Source: DATAOG01 sp963753685 (GTDB taxonomy: Bacteria; Pseudomonadota; Alphaproteobacteria; Geminicoccales; Geminicoccaceae). Taken from it: a DNA stretch of 64,000 bases. The stretch covers positions 186,001-250,000 of the forward strand of contig CAVWDE010000010.1 in the NCBI GenBank assembly GCA_963753685.1, in the 5' to 3' direction. Position numbers and translations under genes: made by a program. Positions 55,110-63,023 of this stretch are shown here, piece by piece (position 1 is the stretch's first letter; every line of letters begins with the position of its first letter). A model generated the notes under the pieces. The model was not told the origin of the DNA and ran no database searches. It saw only the letters and a program-made list of their open reading frames with translations.

Positions 55110-56198
55110 TCACCCTCCCTCGTGCGGCTGATCACCGAAGCTGATGCCGAGGCCGCGCGCGGTCAGGACCAGCGTGCTGTGCGGATCGACCGCCTGATAG
55201 TGGGCGCACGCCTCCTTGATCGCGACGTCGACCACCCGCCGGTTCTGCCAGGCGACCATGCGATCGAACCGGCCAGCCGCGACCAGATCGACCGCGAACA
55301 CCCCGAACGCCGACGCCAGCACCCGATCGAGCGGGGTCGGCGAGCCGCCGCGCTGGACGTGGCCGAGCACGGTCACCCGCGTCTCCGCCTGGGTGCGCCG
55401 GCTGATCTCCTGCGCGACCATCGCGCCGATGCCGCCGTAGCGGGACTGGCCGTGGGCGTCCTGGTAGGTGACCGTCTCGCCGACCGGGCCGCGCACCGAT
55501 TCCGCGACCACCACGATGCTGAAGTTGCGGCCGCGCCGGCGGCGCTCCTCGATCTTGGCGCAGACCCCGTCGAGCGTGTAGGGGATCTCGGGAATCAGGA
55601 TCACGTCGGCGCCGCCCGCGACGCCCGCCGAGAGCGCGATGTGGCCGGCGTCGCGGCCCATGACCTCGAGCACCATGACCCGCGAATGGCTGGCGGCGGT
55701 GACGTGCAGGCGATCGACCGCCTCGGTCGCGACCTCGACCGCCGAGCTGAAGCCGACCGCGCTCTCAGTGTGGCCGAGATCGTTGTCGATGGTCTTCGGG
55801 ATGCCGATCAGGCGCCAGTCGCCCTGCTGCGCCAGCCGGCGCAGGATCGCGAGGCTGCCGTCGCCGCCGACGCCGATCAGCGCGCCGAGCCCCAGCTCAT
55901 GGTAGCCGGCGCCGATCTCGTCCGACCGATCGACCGTGCCGCCGCCGGCGGCCGGATAGGCGAACGGATCGCCGCGGTTGGTGGTGCCGAGCACGGTGCC
56001 GCCGAGATGCAGGATGCCGGCGACGCTGTCCGGGGTCAGCTCGACCGCGTCGACCGGGCGCACGAGCAGGCCGTGGGTCGCCTGGCGGACCCCGAACACC
56101 TGCCAGCCGTAGCCGAGCACCGCGCGCTTGACCACCGCCCGGATCACGGCGTTCAGGCCGGCGCAGTCGCCGCCGCTCGTCAACAGACCGAGCCGCAT
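55110..56198 (-). CDS. pfkA: 6-phosphofructokinase
   Basis: The 362-residue enzyme makes fructose 1,6-bisphosphate. It has TSGGDCAGLNAVIR, GVGGDGS (111-115), the catalytic PKTIDND (134-140) and MGRDAG. The Gly within GGDGS is the ATP-type residue (PPi enzymes have Asp), while Lys in PKTIDND is shared with PPi enzymes and a mixed ATP-dependent clade. ATP use is therefore likely but needs assay. It heads the pfkA-glk operon. Many alphaproteobacteria lack PFK and use the Entner-Doudoroff route. Confidence 0.92.
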   Translation of the reverse strand: MRLGLLTSGGDCAGLNAVIRAVVKRAVLGYGWQVFGVRQATHGLLVRPVDAVELTPDSVAGILHLGGTVLGTTNRGDPFAYPAAGGGTVDRSDEIGAGYHELGLGALIGVGGDGSLAILRRLAQQGDWRLIGIPKTIDNDLGHTESAVGFSSAVEVATEAVDRLHVTAASHSRVMVLEVMGRDAGHIALSAGVAGGADVILIPEIPYTLDGVCAKIEERRRRGRNFSIVVVAESVRGPVGETVTYQDAHGQSRYGGIGAMVAQEISRRTQAETRVTVLGHVQRGGSPTPLDRVLASAFGVFAVDLVAAGRFDRMVAWQNRRVVDVAIKEACAHYQAVDPHSTLVLTARGLGISFGDQPHEGG

Positions 56199-56243
56199 CG
56201 GACCTCCTGGACCACGTGACCTGCCCTGGTAGCGGTCGCGAAT

Positions 56244-56277
56244 GGTGGTTTGTTGACCACCGATGTGTTACTATACA
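56244..56277 (+). promoter_or_regulatory. Putative promoter with overlapping inverted repeat
   Basis: TTGTTG (56250-56255), 16 bp, then TATACA (56272-56277) form a plausible sigma70-type promoter for the DUF465 gene at 56334. GGTGGT (56244-56249) and ACCACC (56256-56261) are inverted arms flanking the -35 region and may be an operator. Confidence 0.4.
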
Positions 56278-56333
56278 GATCGCGTGCCGAGCACAATCAG
56301 GCCCGCGTGTCGTTGAACCTCTGCCAGGTCACG

Positions 56334-56543
56334 ATGACCGATTCGCTGGACTTGCCGGAGATCGAGCGCAGGTTGGCGGAGCTGCGCGCAGCTCATCGGG
56401 CCCTGGACGAGCGGATCGAGGAGCTGGTCCGCGACGGCTATCGCAATCAGCTCGAGCTGCAGCGGCTGAAGAAGCAAAAGCTGGCGCTGCGGGACCAGAT
56501 CGTGCGCCTGGAGAGCGATCGCCTGCCCGACATCATCGCCTGA
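56334..56543 (+). CDS. DUF465 (YdcH-like) small coiled-coil protein
   Basis: The 69-residue helical-hairpin protein (LPEIERRLAELRAAHRALDE, then LQRLKKQKLALRDQIVRLES) shares the DUF465 LKKxKLxLxDxI core. ATG 56334 was chosen because the family match starts just after it. It is divergent from pfkA and convergent with the diguanylate cyclase gene. Confidence 0.82.
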   Translation: MTDSLDLPEIERRLAELRAAHRALDERIEELVRDGYRNQLELQRLKKQKLALRDQIVRLESDRLPDIIA

Positions 56544-56556
56544 GCGGCGGCCGCCG

Positions 56557-57282
56557 TCAGACGCACCGCTCGGGCGCCTGCTTGTGGCGATACATCGCCC
56601 GATCAGCAGCCGCGAGCGCGGCCTTTACATCCTCGCCCGGCGCCAGGGCATGAGTGCCGTAGGCAACGCTGAGCGCGATCGGGACGCCTTCCCAAACGAA
56701 CTCGCTGCCGGCGACGGCTTTGGCCAGGGCGCGCGCCTTGTTCAGGGCCACGGTCTGGCCGGCGCGCGCCAGCAGCACCCCAAGCTCGTCGCCGCCCAGG
56801 CGGCCGACGATGTCGGAGCGGCGGGTGTTCGTGGTCAACACCTCGGCGACGTGGATCAGGGCCGCGTCGCCGGCCCCGTGGCCGAGCCGGTCGTTGATCG
56901 CCTTCAGGCCGTCGACGTCGAAATACAGGAGGCCATAGGGCGTGCCGTAGCGCTCGACGTGGCCGATCGTCCGCGCGACCTCGCGCAGAAACGCCCGCCG
57001 ATTGCGGATCGGCACCAGCGTATCCTCGTCGGCCAGGCGCTCGAGCTCGGCCACCCGCGCCTGCAGGGCGGCGAGCTGCGGCCGCAGCCCGGTAACCTCC
57101 TCAATCAGATGGCGGAGCGCCGCGCGTACGCTTGGGGTCAACTCGTGCTCCGGCAGGCCGAGCCGGCTGATGGCATCCTCGGCGCCTGGTGACGGCCCCG
57201 CCGGCGTCGGGGCGGTGCCCTCGCGGGCGTGGCTGCCGAGCGCCCGCAAGCGGGCGAGCAGATCCCCTTCGCGGGTCTTCAT
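56557..57282 (-). CDS. Diguanylate cyclase (GGDEF domain)
   Basis: The 241-residue cytoplasmic protein has a GGDEL active-site variant (163-167), an intact RxxD inhibitory site (RRSD 154-157), and the FDVDGLKAINDRLGHGAGD block. The first ~75 residues contain a coiled coil (about 60-82, AALQARVAELERLADEDTL) with no sensor domain. It would make cyclic di-GMP, which controls motility and attachment; the flagellar and LapG-like genes lie a few kb away. It is transcribed alone. Confidence 0.9.
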   Translation of the reverse strand: MKTREGDLLARLRALGSHAREGTAPTPAGPSPGAEDAISRLGLPEHELTPSVRAALRHLIEEVTGLRPQLAALQARVAELERLADEDTLVPIRNRRAFLREVARTIGHVERYGTPYGLLYFDVDGLKAINDRLGHGAGDAALIHVAEVLTTNTRRSDIVGRLGGDELGVLLARAGQTVALNKARALAKAVAGSEFVWEGVPIALSVAYGTHALAPGEDVKAALAAADRAMYRHKQAPERCV

Positions 57283-57417
57283 CCCCCGCGCCGGCGGTGC
57301 CGGGCGACCTCGAGCGACTGCGTCATGGTTGCGACCAGAGTCGGACCCGCCTTGAATGTGATCGGAATGACCCGCCGAAGCAAACGCGGATTCGGACCGC
57401 CGGGTTCCCTTCGGCCA

Positions 57418-57434
57418 CCCGACATCAGGTCGGG
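57418..57434 (-). terminator. Hairpin just after purK
   Basis: CCCGAC-ATCAG-GTCGGG ends 5 bp before the purK stop codon region on the minus strand. It lacks a T-run. The rest of 57283-57417 shows nothing recognisable. Confidence 0.35.
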
Positions 57435-57439
57435 CGGGG

Positions 57440-58516
57440 TCAGCCGGAGACGAGGCGGGTCAGCCGCGTGACGTGGCCGAGCTTGCGCCCGGCGCGGACC
57501 TCGCGTTTGCCGTAGAGATGCAGCCGCGCGCCCGGCTCGGCCACAAGCTCGGGCCAGGCGGCGATCGCCGCCCCCAGGAGATTGTCCATGACCGCGTCGG
57601 CAAAGCGCCCGGGGTCGATCAGCGGCAGCCCGCAGACCGCCCGGATCAGGAGCTCGAACTGACTGATCGCGCAGGCATCGATGGTCCAGTGGCCGGAATT
57701 GTGCGGCCGCGGCGCCAGCTCGTTGACCAGCAGCCGCCCGTCGCCGGTGACGAACATCTCGACCGCGAGCAGCCCGACCACGCCGAGCTCGCGCGCGATC
57801 TGTGCCGCGAGCGTCCGGGCCGTCCGGGCCAGCGGCGCGGAGATCGGCGCCGGGACGATGGTCTGCGCCAGGATGCCGTCGCGATGCCGGTTCTCGACCG
57901 GCGGATAGCCGACCTCAATGCCGTCCTGGCCGCGCGCCGTGATCACCGAGATCTCGCGAGCGAAATCGATCTGCGCCTCGGCCACCGCCGGGCCGCCGCC
58001 GAAGCGCGCCCAGGCGGCGACCGGATCGTCGCCGGGCCCGAGCCCGAGCTGGCCCTTGCCGTCGTAGCCAAAGCGGGCGGTCTTGAGGACGATCGGCCCG
58101 TTCAGCGCCGCGAGCGCCGCGGCCAGGCCCTGGGCGTCGTGCACGGCGCGCCAGGGGGCGGTCGCGACCCCGATCCGCGCGAGGAAGTCCTTCTCGCGCA
58201 GCCGATCCTGACAGATCGCGAGGACCGCAGGGGCGGGATGCACCGGTACCCGCTCGGCCAGCGCTGCAAGCGGTGCGACCGGCAGGTTCTCGAATTCGAT
58301 GGTCACCACATCGACCGCGCGCGAAAAACGCTCGAGCGCGCCCGGATCGTCGTAGGCGGCGACCGTCACCCGGTCGGTGACCTGGCCCGCCGGGCTGTCC
58401 GTCTCCGGGGTCAGCACGTGGCAGCGATAGCCGAGGCGGGCTGCCGCCAGGGCCGTCATGCGGCCGAGCTGGCCGCCGCCGACGACGCCGATGCAGGCGC
58501 CGGGCGAGAGCCTCAT
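57440..58516 (-). CDS. purK: N5-carboxyaminoimidazole ribonucleotide synthase
   Basis: The 358-residue ATP-grasp enzyme converts AIR, ATP and bicarbonate to N5-CAIR in purine synthesis. It begins IGVVGGGQLGRM, contains VVTIEFENLP, ATP-grasp residues in IVLKTARFGYDGKGQ, the VNELAPRPHNSGHWTIDA metal block and a C-terminal LYGKREVRAGRKLGHVT. ATG 58516 overlaps the purE stop (ATGA). It is the last gene of csrA-purE-purK. Confidence 0.94.
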   Translation of the reverse strand: MRLSPGACIGVVGGGQLGRMTALAAARLGYRCHVLTPETDSPAGQVTDRVTVAAYDDPGALERFSRAVDVVTIEFENLPVAPLAALAERVPVHPAPAVLAICQDRLREKDFLARIGVATAPWRAVHDAQGLAAALAALNGPIVLKTARFGYDGKGQLGLGPGDDPVAAWARFGGGPAVAEAQIDFAREISVITARGQDGIEVGYPPVENRHRDGILAQTIVPAPISAPLARTARTLAAQIARELGVVGLLAVEMFVTGDGRLLVNELAPRPHNSGHWTIDACAISQFELLIRAVCGLPLIDPGRFADAVMDNLLGAAIAAWPELVAEPGARLHLYGKREVRAGRKLGHVTRLTRLVSG

Positions 58517-59031
58517 GCCGCCCCGCCGGCCGGCTCCGGGTCGCCCGGGTGCAGGGCCACAGCGGCAGTCTGGCGCGCCCGCCACGCCGTCAGCGCGGCG
58601 GCCAGGGGCTCGTCCGCAAGGGCCAGGATCGCCGCCGCCAGCAGCGCCGCGTTGACCGCCCCGGCACGGCCGATGGCCAGCGTGCCGACCGGCACCCCCG
58701 CCGGCATCTGGACGATCGAGAGCAGGCTGTCGAGCCCTTGCAGGGCGTGGCTCTGCACCGGCACGCCGAGCACCGGCAGGGGGGTCATCGAGGCCACCAT
58801 GCCGGGCAGATGCGCGGCCCCGCCGGCGCCCGCGATGATCACCTGCAGGCCGCGCGCGCGGGCGCCGGTGGCATAGTCGACCAGGCGCTCGGGCGTGCGA
58901 TGGGCGGACACGATCCGGTCGTCGTGGGCGATGCCCAGCTCGTCGAGCACCTGCGCGGCGTGTTCGAGGGTCGCCCAGTCCGACTGGCTGCCCATGATCA
59001 GCCCGACCCGGGCCGGGCCCGCCCCGCTCAT
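58513..59031 (-). CDS. purE: N5-carboxyaminoimidazole ribonucleotide mutase
   Basis: The 172-residue enzyme isomerises N5-CAIR to CAIR. It has VGLIMGSQSDW, RIVSAHRTPERL (catalytic His), AGAGGAAHLPGMVAS and the PLPVLGVPVQSHALQGLDSL region. ATG 59031 begins 1 bp after the csrA stop codon, so the three minus-strand genes are very likely one transcript. Both pur genes are complete. Confidence 0.94.
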   Translation of the reverse strand: MSGAGPARVGLIMGSQSDWATLEHAAQVLDELGIAHDDRIVSAHRTPERLVDYATGARARGLQVIIAGAGGAAHLPGMVASMTPLPVLGVPVQSHALQGLDSLLSIVQMPAGVPVGTLAIGRAGAVNAALLAAAILALADEPLAAALTAWRARQTAAVALHPGDPEPAGGAA

Positions 59032-59032
59032 G

Positions 59033-59266
59033 TCAGCGCGGCTCGCGGGCCGAGCCACCGCCGCCCGGCGGCAGGGCGCGCACGGTCTCGAGCGCCGCGC
59101 GGTTGGCCTGCTTGATCGCCTCGAACACCTCCTCGCGCAGGACCGTCGCCTCGGGCGGGAAGGTGAACCCGAGCTTGACCGTCTTGCCGCGCACTTCGAC
59201 CACCCGGATCTCGATGCAGTGATTGACGATCACGGCCTCGCCCGGCTTGCGAAGCAGATAGAGCAT
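59033..59266 (-). CDS. csrA: CsrA-type carbon storage regulator
   Basis: The 77-residue protein is a CsrA: MLYLLRKPGEAVIV, IEIRVVEVRGKTVKLGF, then TVLREEVFEAI, with the RNA-contacting Arg6 and Arg44 retained. A Gly/Pro tail of about 15 residues extends past the usual end. CsrA blocks or stabilises mRNAs at GGA sites and often controls flagellin. It is divergent from flgB, with the CtrA box between them, and is the first gene of the csrA-purE-purK unit. Confidence 0.9.
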   Translation of the reverse strand: MLYLLRKPGEAVIVNHCIEIRVVEVRGKTVKLGFTFPPEATVLREEVFEAIKQANRAALETVRALPPGGGGSAREPR

Positions 59267-59333
59267 CAGGGTCTCCCGTGGCCCGCGGTCGCCCGGCAGC
59301 GAGCGGCGCGGCGACGAACCTAGACGGCACTTC

Positions 59334-59349
59334 TTAAGCGCTTGTTAAC
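59334..59349 (+). promoter_or_regulatory. CtrA-binding box upstream of flgB
   Basis: TTAA (59334-59337), GCGCTTG, TTAAC (59345-59349) match the CtrA consensus TTAA-N7-TTAAC exactly. The site lies 92 bp before flgB and about 70 bp from the divergent csrA start. CtrA controls early flagellar genes in many alphaproteobacteria, so it probably activates this operon. Confidence 0.75.
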
Positions 59350-59440
59350 CCCGCCAATCCTAGCCTGCAACGATTCGCGGCGGCGGCTCGGCCGGGCTGT
59401 CGGTCGGAATCGCCCCGCGACCGCCAGCGAAAGTCGTCGG

Positions 59441-59857
59441 ATGCTGTCCACCCAAGCGCCCCTGTTCCAGCTGATGTCGGCGCGCCTGACCTGGCTCGGC
59501 GAGCGCCAGGTCGTGCTCAATCAGAACCTGGCCAATGCCGACACCCCAGCCTACCGGCCCCACGATCTCCGTCCGGAGGATTTCGCCCGCCTCGCGCAGG
59601 CCCTGCCGGGGGCGGGCGGACGGATGGCGATGACCCGGACCGACCCGGCCCATATCGGGGGCGGCGCGCGCGTCCGGATCGGGCTCGAGAGCCACGCCGC
59701 CGAGAGCGTTTACGAGACCACGCCCAACGGCAACGCCGTGATCCTCGAGGAGCAGATGGCCAAGGCCAGCCAGACCGCCCTCGACTATCAGCTGACCGCC
59801 AATCTCTACCACAAGTATCTCGGCATGATGCGGCTCGCCCTGGGCACGCAGCTCTAG
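59441..59857 (+). CDS. flgB: Flagellar basal-body rod protein FlgB
   Basis: The 138-residue rod protein has the conserved N-terminal rod helix (SARLTWLGERQVVLNQNLAN, then ADTPAYR) and the C-terminal helix YQLTANLYHKYLGMMRLAL. It is exported by the flagellar type III apparatus to form the proximal rod with FlgC, FlgF and FliE. ATG 59441 has only a weak ribosome site. It leads the operon flgB-flgC-fliE-fliQ-fliR-flhB. Confidence 0.93.
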   Translation: MLSTQAPLFQLMSARLTWLGERQVVLNQNLANADTPAYRPHDLRPEDFARLAQALPGAGGRMAMTRTDPAHIGGGARVRIGLESHAAESVYETTPNGNAVILEEQMAKASQTALDYQLTANLYHKYLGMMRLALGTQL

Positions 59858-59901
59858 CGGGTCGGATCGCCCGAGCCGACCGGACAGCCAGGAGGATCGC
59901 C

Positions 59902-60310
59902 ATGGACCTCAGCCAAGCGATGCACGTTTCGGCGGCGGGCATGAAGGTGCAGGGCGTGCGCATGCGGATGCTGGCGCAGAACCTGGCCAATGCCGAGTTC
60001 GACCGCGACCACGCCCGGCGGCGAACCCTATCGCCGCCAGACCGTCACCTTCGAAAACGTGCTCGACCGCGAGCTCGGCGTCGATCTGGTCCAGGTCGCG
60101 CGCACCGGCGTCGACGCCTCGCCATTCCCGCTGCGCTACGAGCCAGGCCATCCGGCCGCCAACGCCGATGGTTATGTCCAGATGCCGAACGTCAACCCGC
60201 TGCTCGAGATCATCGATCTGCGCGAGGCCCAGCGTTCGTTCGAGGCCAATCTCAATGCCATGACGCTGGCCCGCTCGATGATCCAGCGGACCCTCGACCT
60301 GCTGCGCTGA
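59902..60310 (+). pseudogene. flgC: Flagellar basal-body rod protein FlgC, frameshifted
   Basis: ATG 59902 after AGGAGG opens flgC (MDLSQAMHVSAAGMKVQGVR, then LAQNLANAE). At 59998-59999 the frame is lost; the correct continuation (STATTPGGEPYRRQTVTFEN through the end LARSMIQRTLDLLR) is in the +1-shifted frame and stops at 60310. Deleting one T of TT at 59998-59999 restores a normal FlgC of about 136 residues. FlgC is needed for rod assembly, so either this strain cannot assemble flagella or the base is an assembly error. Flanking genes are intact. Confidence 0.85.
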
Positions 60311-60366
60311 CGCAAAGGTGGGTCCGGCCTGCACGCCCGACCGCGACCTCGCAAAGGAGCCGCCCC

Positions 60367-60681
60367 GTGGCCGACCCGACCGCCAGCCTCAGCCTCGCGC
60401 CCGCGGGCGTCGCCAGGACGCCGGCTCAGACGCTCTCTCAGGGGTCCGGAGGCGAGCCGCCCGCAGCCAGCTTCGGCGCGCTGCTCGAGCGGGTGCTGAC
60501 CGATGCGGTCGACGCCGGACGCAAGGGCGAAGCGCAGGCGACCCAGGCGGTTGCCGGCGGCGCCAACCTCCAGGAGGTGGTCGAAGCGGTCAACGCCGCC
60601 GAGATCACGCTCCAGACCGTGGTGGCGGTGCGCGACCGGATGATCAGCGCCTATCAGGAAATCCTGCGCATGCCGATGTGA
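60367..60681 (+). CDS. fliE: Flagellar hook-basal body protein FliE
   Basis: The 104-residue protein links the MS ring to the rod. It has SFGALLERVLTDAVDAGRKG and the characteristic C-terminus LQEVVEAVNAAEITLQTVVA, then VRDRMISAYQEILRMPM. GTG 60367 follows AAGGAG. Its ~40 N-terminal residues are Ala/Pro/Ser-rich, as is common. Confidence 0.92.
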   Translation: MADPTASLSLAPAGVARTPAQTLSQGSGGEPPAASFGALLERVLTDAVDAGRKGEAQATQAVAGGANLQEVVEAVNAAEITLQTVVAVRDRMISAYQEILRMPM

Positions 60682-60698
60682 GGCGTGCGCAGACCCTT

Positions 60699-60734
60699 CC
60701 CCAGACCTGCCCCCAGACCTGCCCCCAGACCTGC
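60699..60734. repeat. Three exact 12-bp tandem repeats
   Basis: CCCCAGACCTGC is repeated three times (60699-60710, 60711-60722, 60723-60734) between fliE and fliQ, ending 14 bp before the fliQ start. A fourth partial copy (CAAGG) follows. It fills the short intergenic gap. Confidence 0.85.
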
Positions 60735-60748
60735 CAAGGCGCGGCCGC

Positions 60749-61015
60749 GTGACTCCGGAGCAGGTGATCGACGTCGCCCGCGAGGCGATCTTCGTCCTGA
60801 TCAAGCTCGGCGCGCCGATCATGGTCGTGGCCCTGGCCGTGGGCGTGCTGGTCGCCCTGCTCCAGGCGTTGACCCAGATGCAGGAGATGACCCTGTCCTT
60901 CGTCCCCAAGATCCTGGCGATCTTTGTGACCCTGGTGCTGGCCTTGCCGTTCATGATCGAGACCCTGGTGGGCTTCGGCGAGGACATGTTCCGGCGGATC
61001 GCCGGTCTCGGCTGA
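60749..61015 (+). CDS. fliQ: Flagellar export protein FliQ
   Basis: The 88-residue protein has the two membrane helices of FliQ (about 17-40 and 55-75) and the motif QALTQMQEMTLSFVPK. It belongs to the export gate with FliP and FliR. GTG start. fliP is not in this cluster. Confidence 0.93.
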   Translation: MTPEQVIDVAREAIFVLIKLGAPIMVVALAVGVLVALLQALTQMQEMTLSFVPKILAIFVTLVLALPFMIETLVGFGEDMFRRIAGLG

Positions 61016-61038
61016 GCTGAGCTGCCGCCGGCGCCCCG

Positions 61039-61803
61039 ATGTTGGCTGACCTGGTCACCACGGATCTGTTCGCACTGCTTCTGATTTTCGTGCGCGCCGG
61101 CAGCGCGCTCCTGGTCATGCCCGGCTTCACCGAGGCCTATGTGGCGGCGCGCATCCGCCTGCTGCTGGCGCTTGCGGTCAGCGTCGTGCTGGCGGGGCCG
61201 CTGGCGCCGAGCCTGCCGCCCTTGCCGGCGGCGCCGCTCGAGCTCGGCCGGCTGATCGCGGGGGAGCTGTTGATCGGCCTGTTCCTCGGCACGATCGCGC
61301 GGGTCGCCTTCGCCGCCCTGCATGTCGCCGGCACCACGCTTGCCTTCCAGTCCGGGCTCGCGGCCGCGGCGATCTTCGATCCCAACGAAGCGACCCAGGG
61401 CACGCTGCCCGGCAATTTCCTGACCACGACCGCGCTCGTCCTGCTGTTCGTCACCGACGGCCACCATATGATGCTGCGCGCCCTGGCGGCGAGCTATGCC
61501 AGCCTGCCGGCGGGGGGAGCGCTGCCGCTCGGCGATTTCGCGGACCTTCTGACCCGGCTGATCGGCCGGGCCTTCGCGCTCGGGGTGCGGATCGCAGCGC
61601 CGCTGCTCCTAGTCAGCCTGCTGATGTATCTCGGCATGGGCGTCCTCAACCGCCTGATGCCGAGCTTCCAGGTCTTCTTCATCGCCCTGCCGCTCCAGAT
61701 CCTGGTCGCGTTCGCGACCATCATGCTGTCCTTCGCGACCGGCCTCGCGGCCTTCTTCGGTCTGTTCGCGGGCGCCATGGGCGGCGTGCTGCCGGGCGGC
61801 TGA
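61039..61803 (+). CDS. fliR: Flagellar export protein FliR
   Basis: The 254-residue membrane protein has about six helices and FliR features: FVRAGSALLVMPGF, GEDGE-like GELLIGLFLG, QSGLAAAAIFDPN, LLVSLLMYLGMGVLNRLMPS and IALPLQILVAF. It forms the export gate with FliP and FliQ. Its stop lies 6 bp before the flhB GTG. Confidence 0.94.
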   Translation: MLADLVTTDLFALLLIFVRAGSALLVMPGFTEAYVAARIRLLLALAVSVVLAGPLAPSLPPLPAAPLELGRLIAGELLIGLFLGTIARVAFAALHVAGTTLAFQSGLAAAAIFDPNEATQGTLPGNFLTTTALVLLFVTDGHHMMLRALAASYASLPAGGALPLGDFADLLTRLIGRAFALGVRIAAPLLLVSLLMYLGMGVLNRLMPSFQVFFIALPLQILVAFATIMLSFATGLAAFFGLFAGAMGGVLPGG

Positions 61804-61809
61804 GCGGCG

Positions 61810-62877
61810 GTGGCGGAAGACCAGGACGAAGGGCAAAAAACCGAGGAGCCGACCCAGCGGCGCCTCGACGAGGCCCGGCGCAAGGGCCAGGTCGCGACCT
61901 CGCGCGAGGTCAATCACGCCTTCATGCTCGGCGCTGGCGCGCTCGCGGTCGGCCTCCTGGCGCCCAAGGTCGCCGGCGATCTGGCCGCCGCCCTGCGCCG
62001 GCTGCTCGAGCAGCCGCATCGGATGGTGTTCACGGCCGGCGAGCTCGATCGGGTGCTGGCGGCGCTGCTCGCCGACATCGGGGCCGCGCTGCTGCTGGCC
62101 GCGTTGTTGCTGGTCGGCGCCGCGCTTGCCAGCGGCCTGATCCAGAACGGGCTGGTCCTGAGCGCCGAGGTGCTGACCCCGAAGCTGGAGCGGCTGTCGC
62201 CGGTCGCCGGCGCCAAGCGCCTGTTCTCGCTGCGCTCGCTGATCGAGTTCGCCAAAGGGGTGGCCAAGATCGCCCTGGTCAGCGCGGTCGGCATCGCGCT
62301 CCTGTGGCCGGCCGGACCTCAGATCGTCACCGCCGCCGAGCTGGATGCCGGGGCGCTGCTCGGCCTGGTCCGCGATCTCATGCTCCGGCTGCTGGCCGGG
62401 GTCGCCCTGCTGGTCGGGCTGATCGCCCTGCTCGACACCCTCTACCAGCGCTTCGAGCATCGCAAGCAGCTGCGCATGTCGCGCCGCGACCTCCAGGACG
62501 AGTTCAAGCAGACCGACGGCGATCCGTTCATCAAGGCGCGCCTGCGCCACCTGCGCATGGAGCGCGCGCGCCGGCGCATGATGGCCGAGGTGCCGAAGGC
62601 GACCGTGGTCGTGACCAACCCGAGCCATGTCGCGGTCGCGTTGCGCTACGACGGCGGCGCCATGGCCGCACCCAAGGTGGTCGCCAAGGGGCTCGGCACG
62701 CTCGCCGAGCGCATCCGCACGGTCGCCCGCGCGCACCGCGTGCCGGTGATTCAGAACCCGCCGCTGGCGCGCGCGCTGCACGCCGGCGTCGAGCTCGGCG
62801 CCGAGGTGCCGCCAGCCCACTATCGCGCGGTCGCCGAGGTGATCGGCTACGTGCTGCGCCTGCGCGCCGGCCACTAA
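61810..62877 (+). CDS. flhB: Flagellar export switch protein FlhB
   Basis: The 355-residue protein has the N-terminal EKTEEPTQRRLDEARRKGQV-like start (GQKTEEPTQRRLDEARRKGQ), four membrane helices, and a cytoplasmic domain with the self-cleavage motif NPSH (270-273) instead of the usual NPTH. The change keeps the cleaving Asn-Pro bond. FlhB switches export from rod/hook to filament substrates. GTG start. Confidence 0.94.
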   Translation: MAEDQDEGQKTEEPTQRRLDEARRKGQVATSREVNHAFMLGAGALAVGLLAPKVAGDLAAALRRLLEQPHRMVFTAGELDRVLAALLADIGAALLLAALLLVGAALASGLIQNGLVLSAEVLTPKLERLSPVAGAKRLFSLRSLIEFAKGVAKIALVSAVGIALLWPAGPQIVTAAELDAGALLGLVRDLMLRLLAGVALLVGLIALLDTLYQRFEHRKQLRMSRRDLQDEFKQTDGDPFIKARLRHLRMERARRRMMAEVPKATVVVTNPSHVAVALRYDGGAMAAPKVVAKGLGTLAERIRTVARAHRVPVIQNPPLARALHAGVELGAEVPPAHYRAVAEVIGYVLRLRAGH

Positions 62878-63023
62878 TCCACCCCTGCAACCCTATCCCG
62901 GTACGCTGACGGGCCGCGGGCGCCGCCGGGCAACCCTTCGTTCACCGCGCCTCCCTACCCTTCGGGCCAACCAAACGCCTCAGGTCCGACCAATCAGAAT
63001 TGCCGGTAGGGAGTGGTTCAATC

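Noticed and set aside
59033..59266. csrA as a shadow of the plus-strand frame opposite it
   Set aside because: The minus-strand product matches CsrA from residue 1 with Arg6 and Arg44 in place; the opposite frame has no motif.
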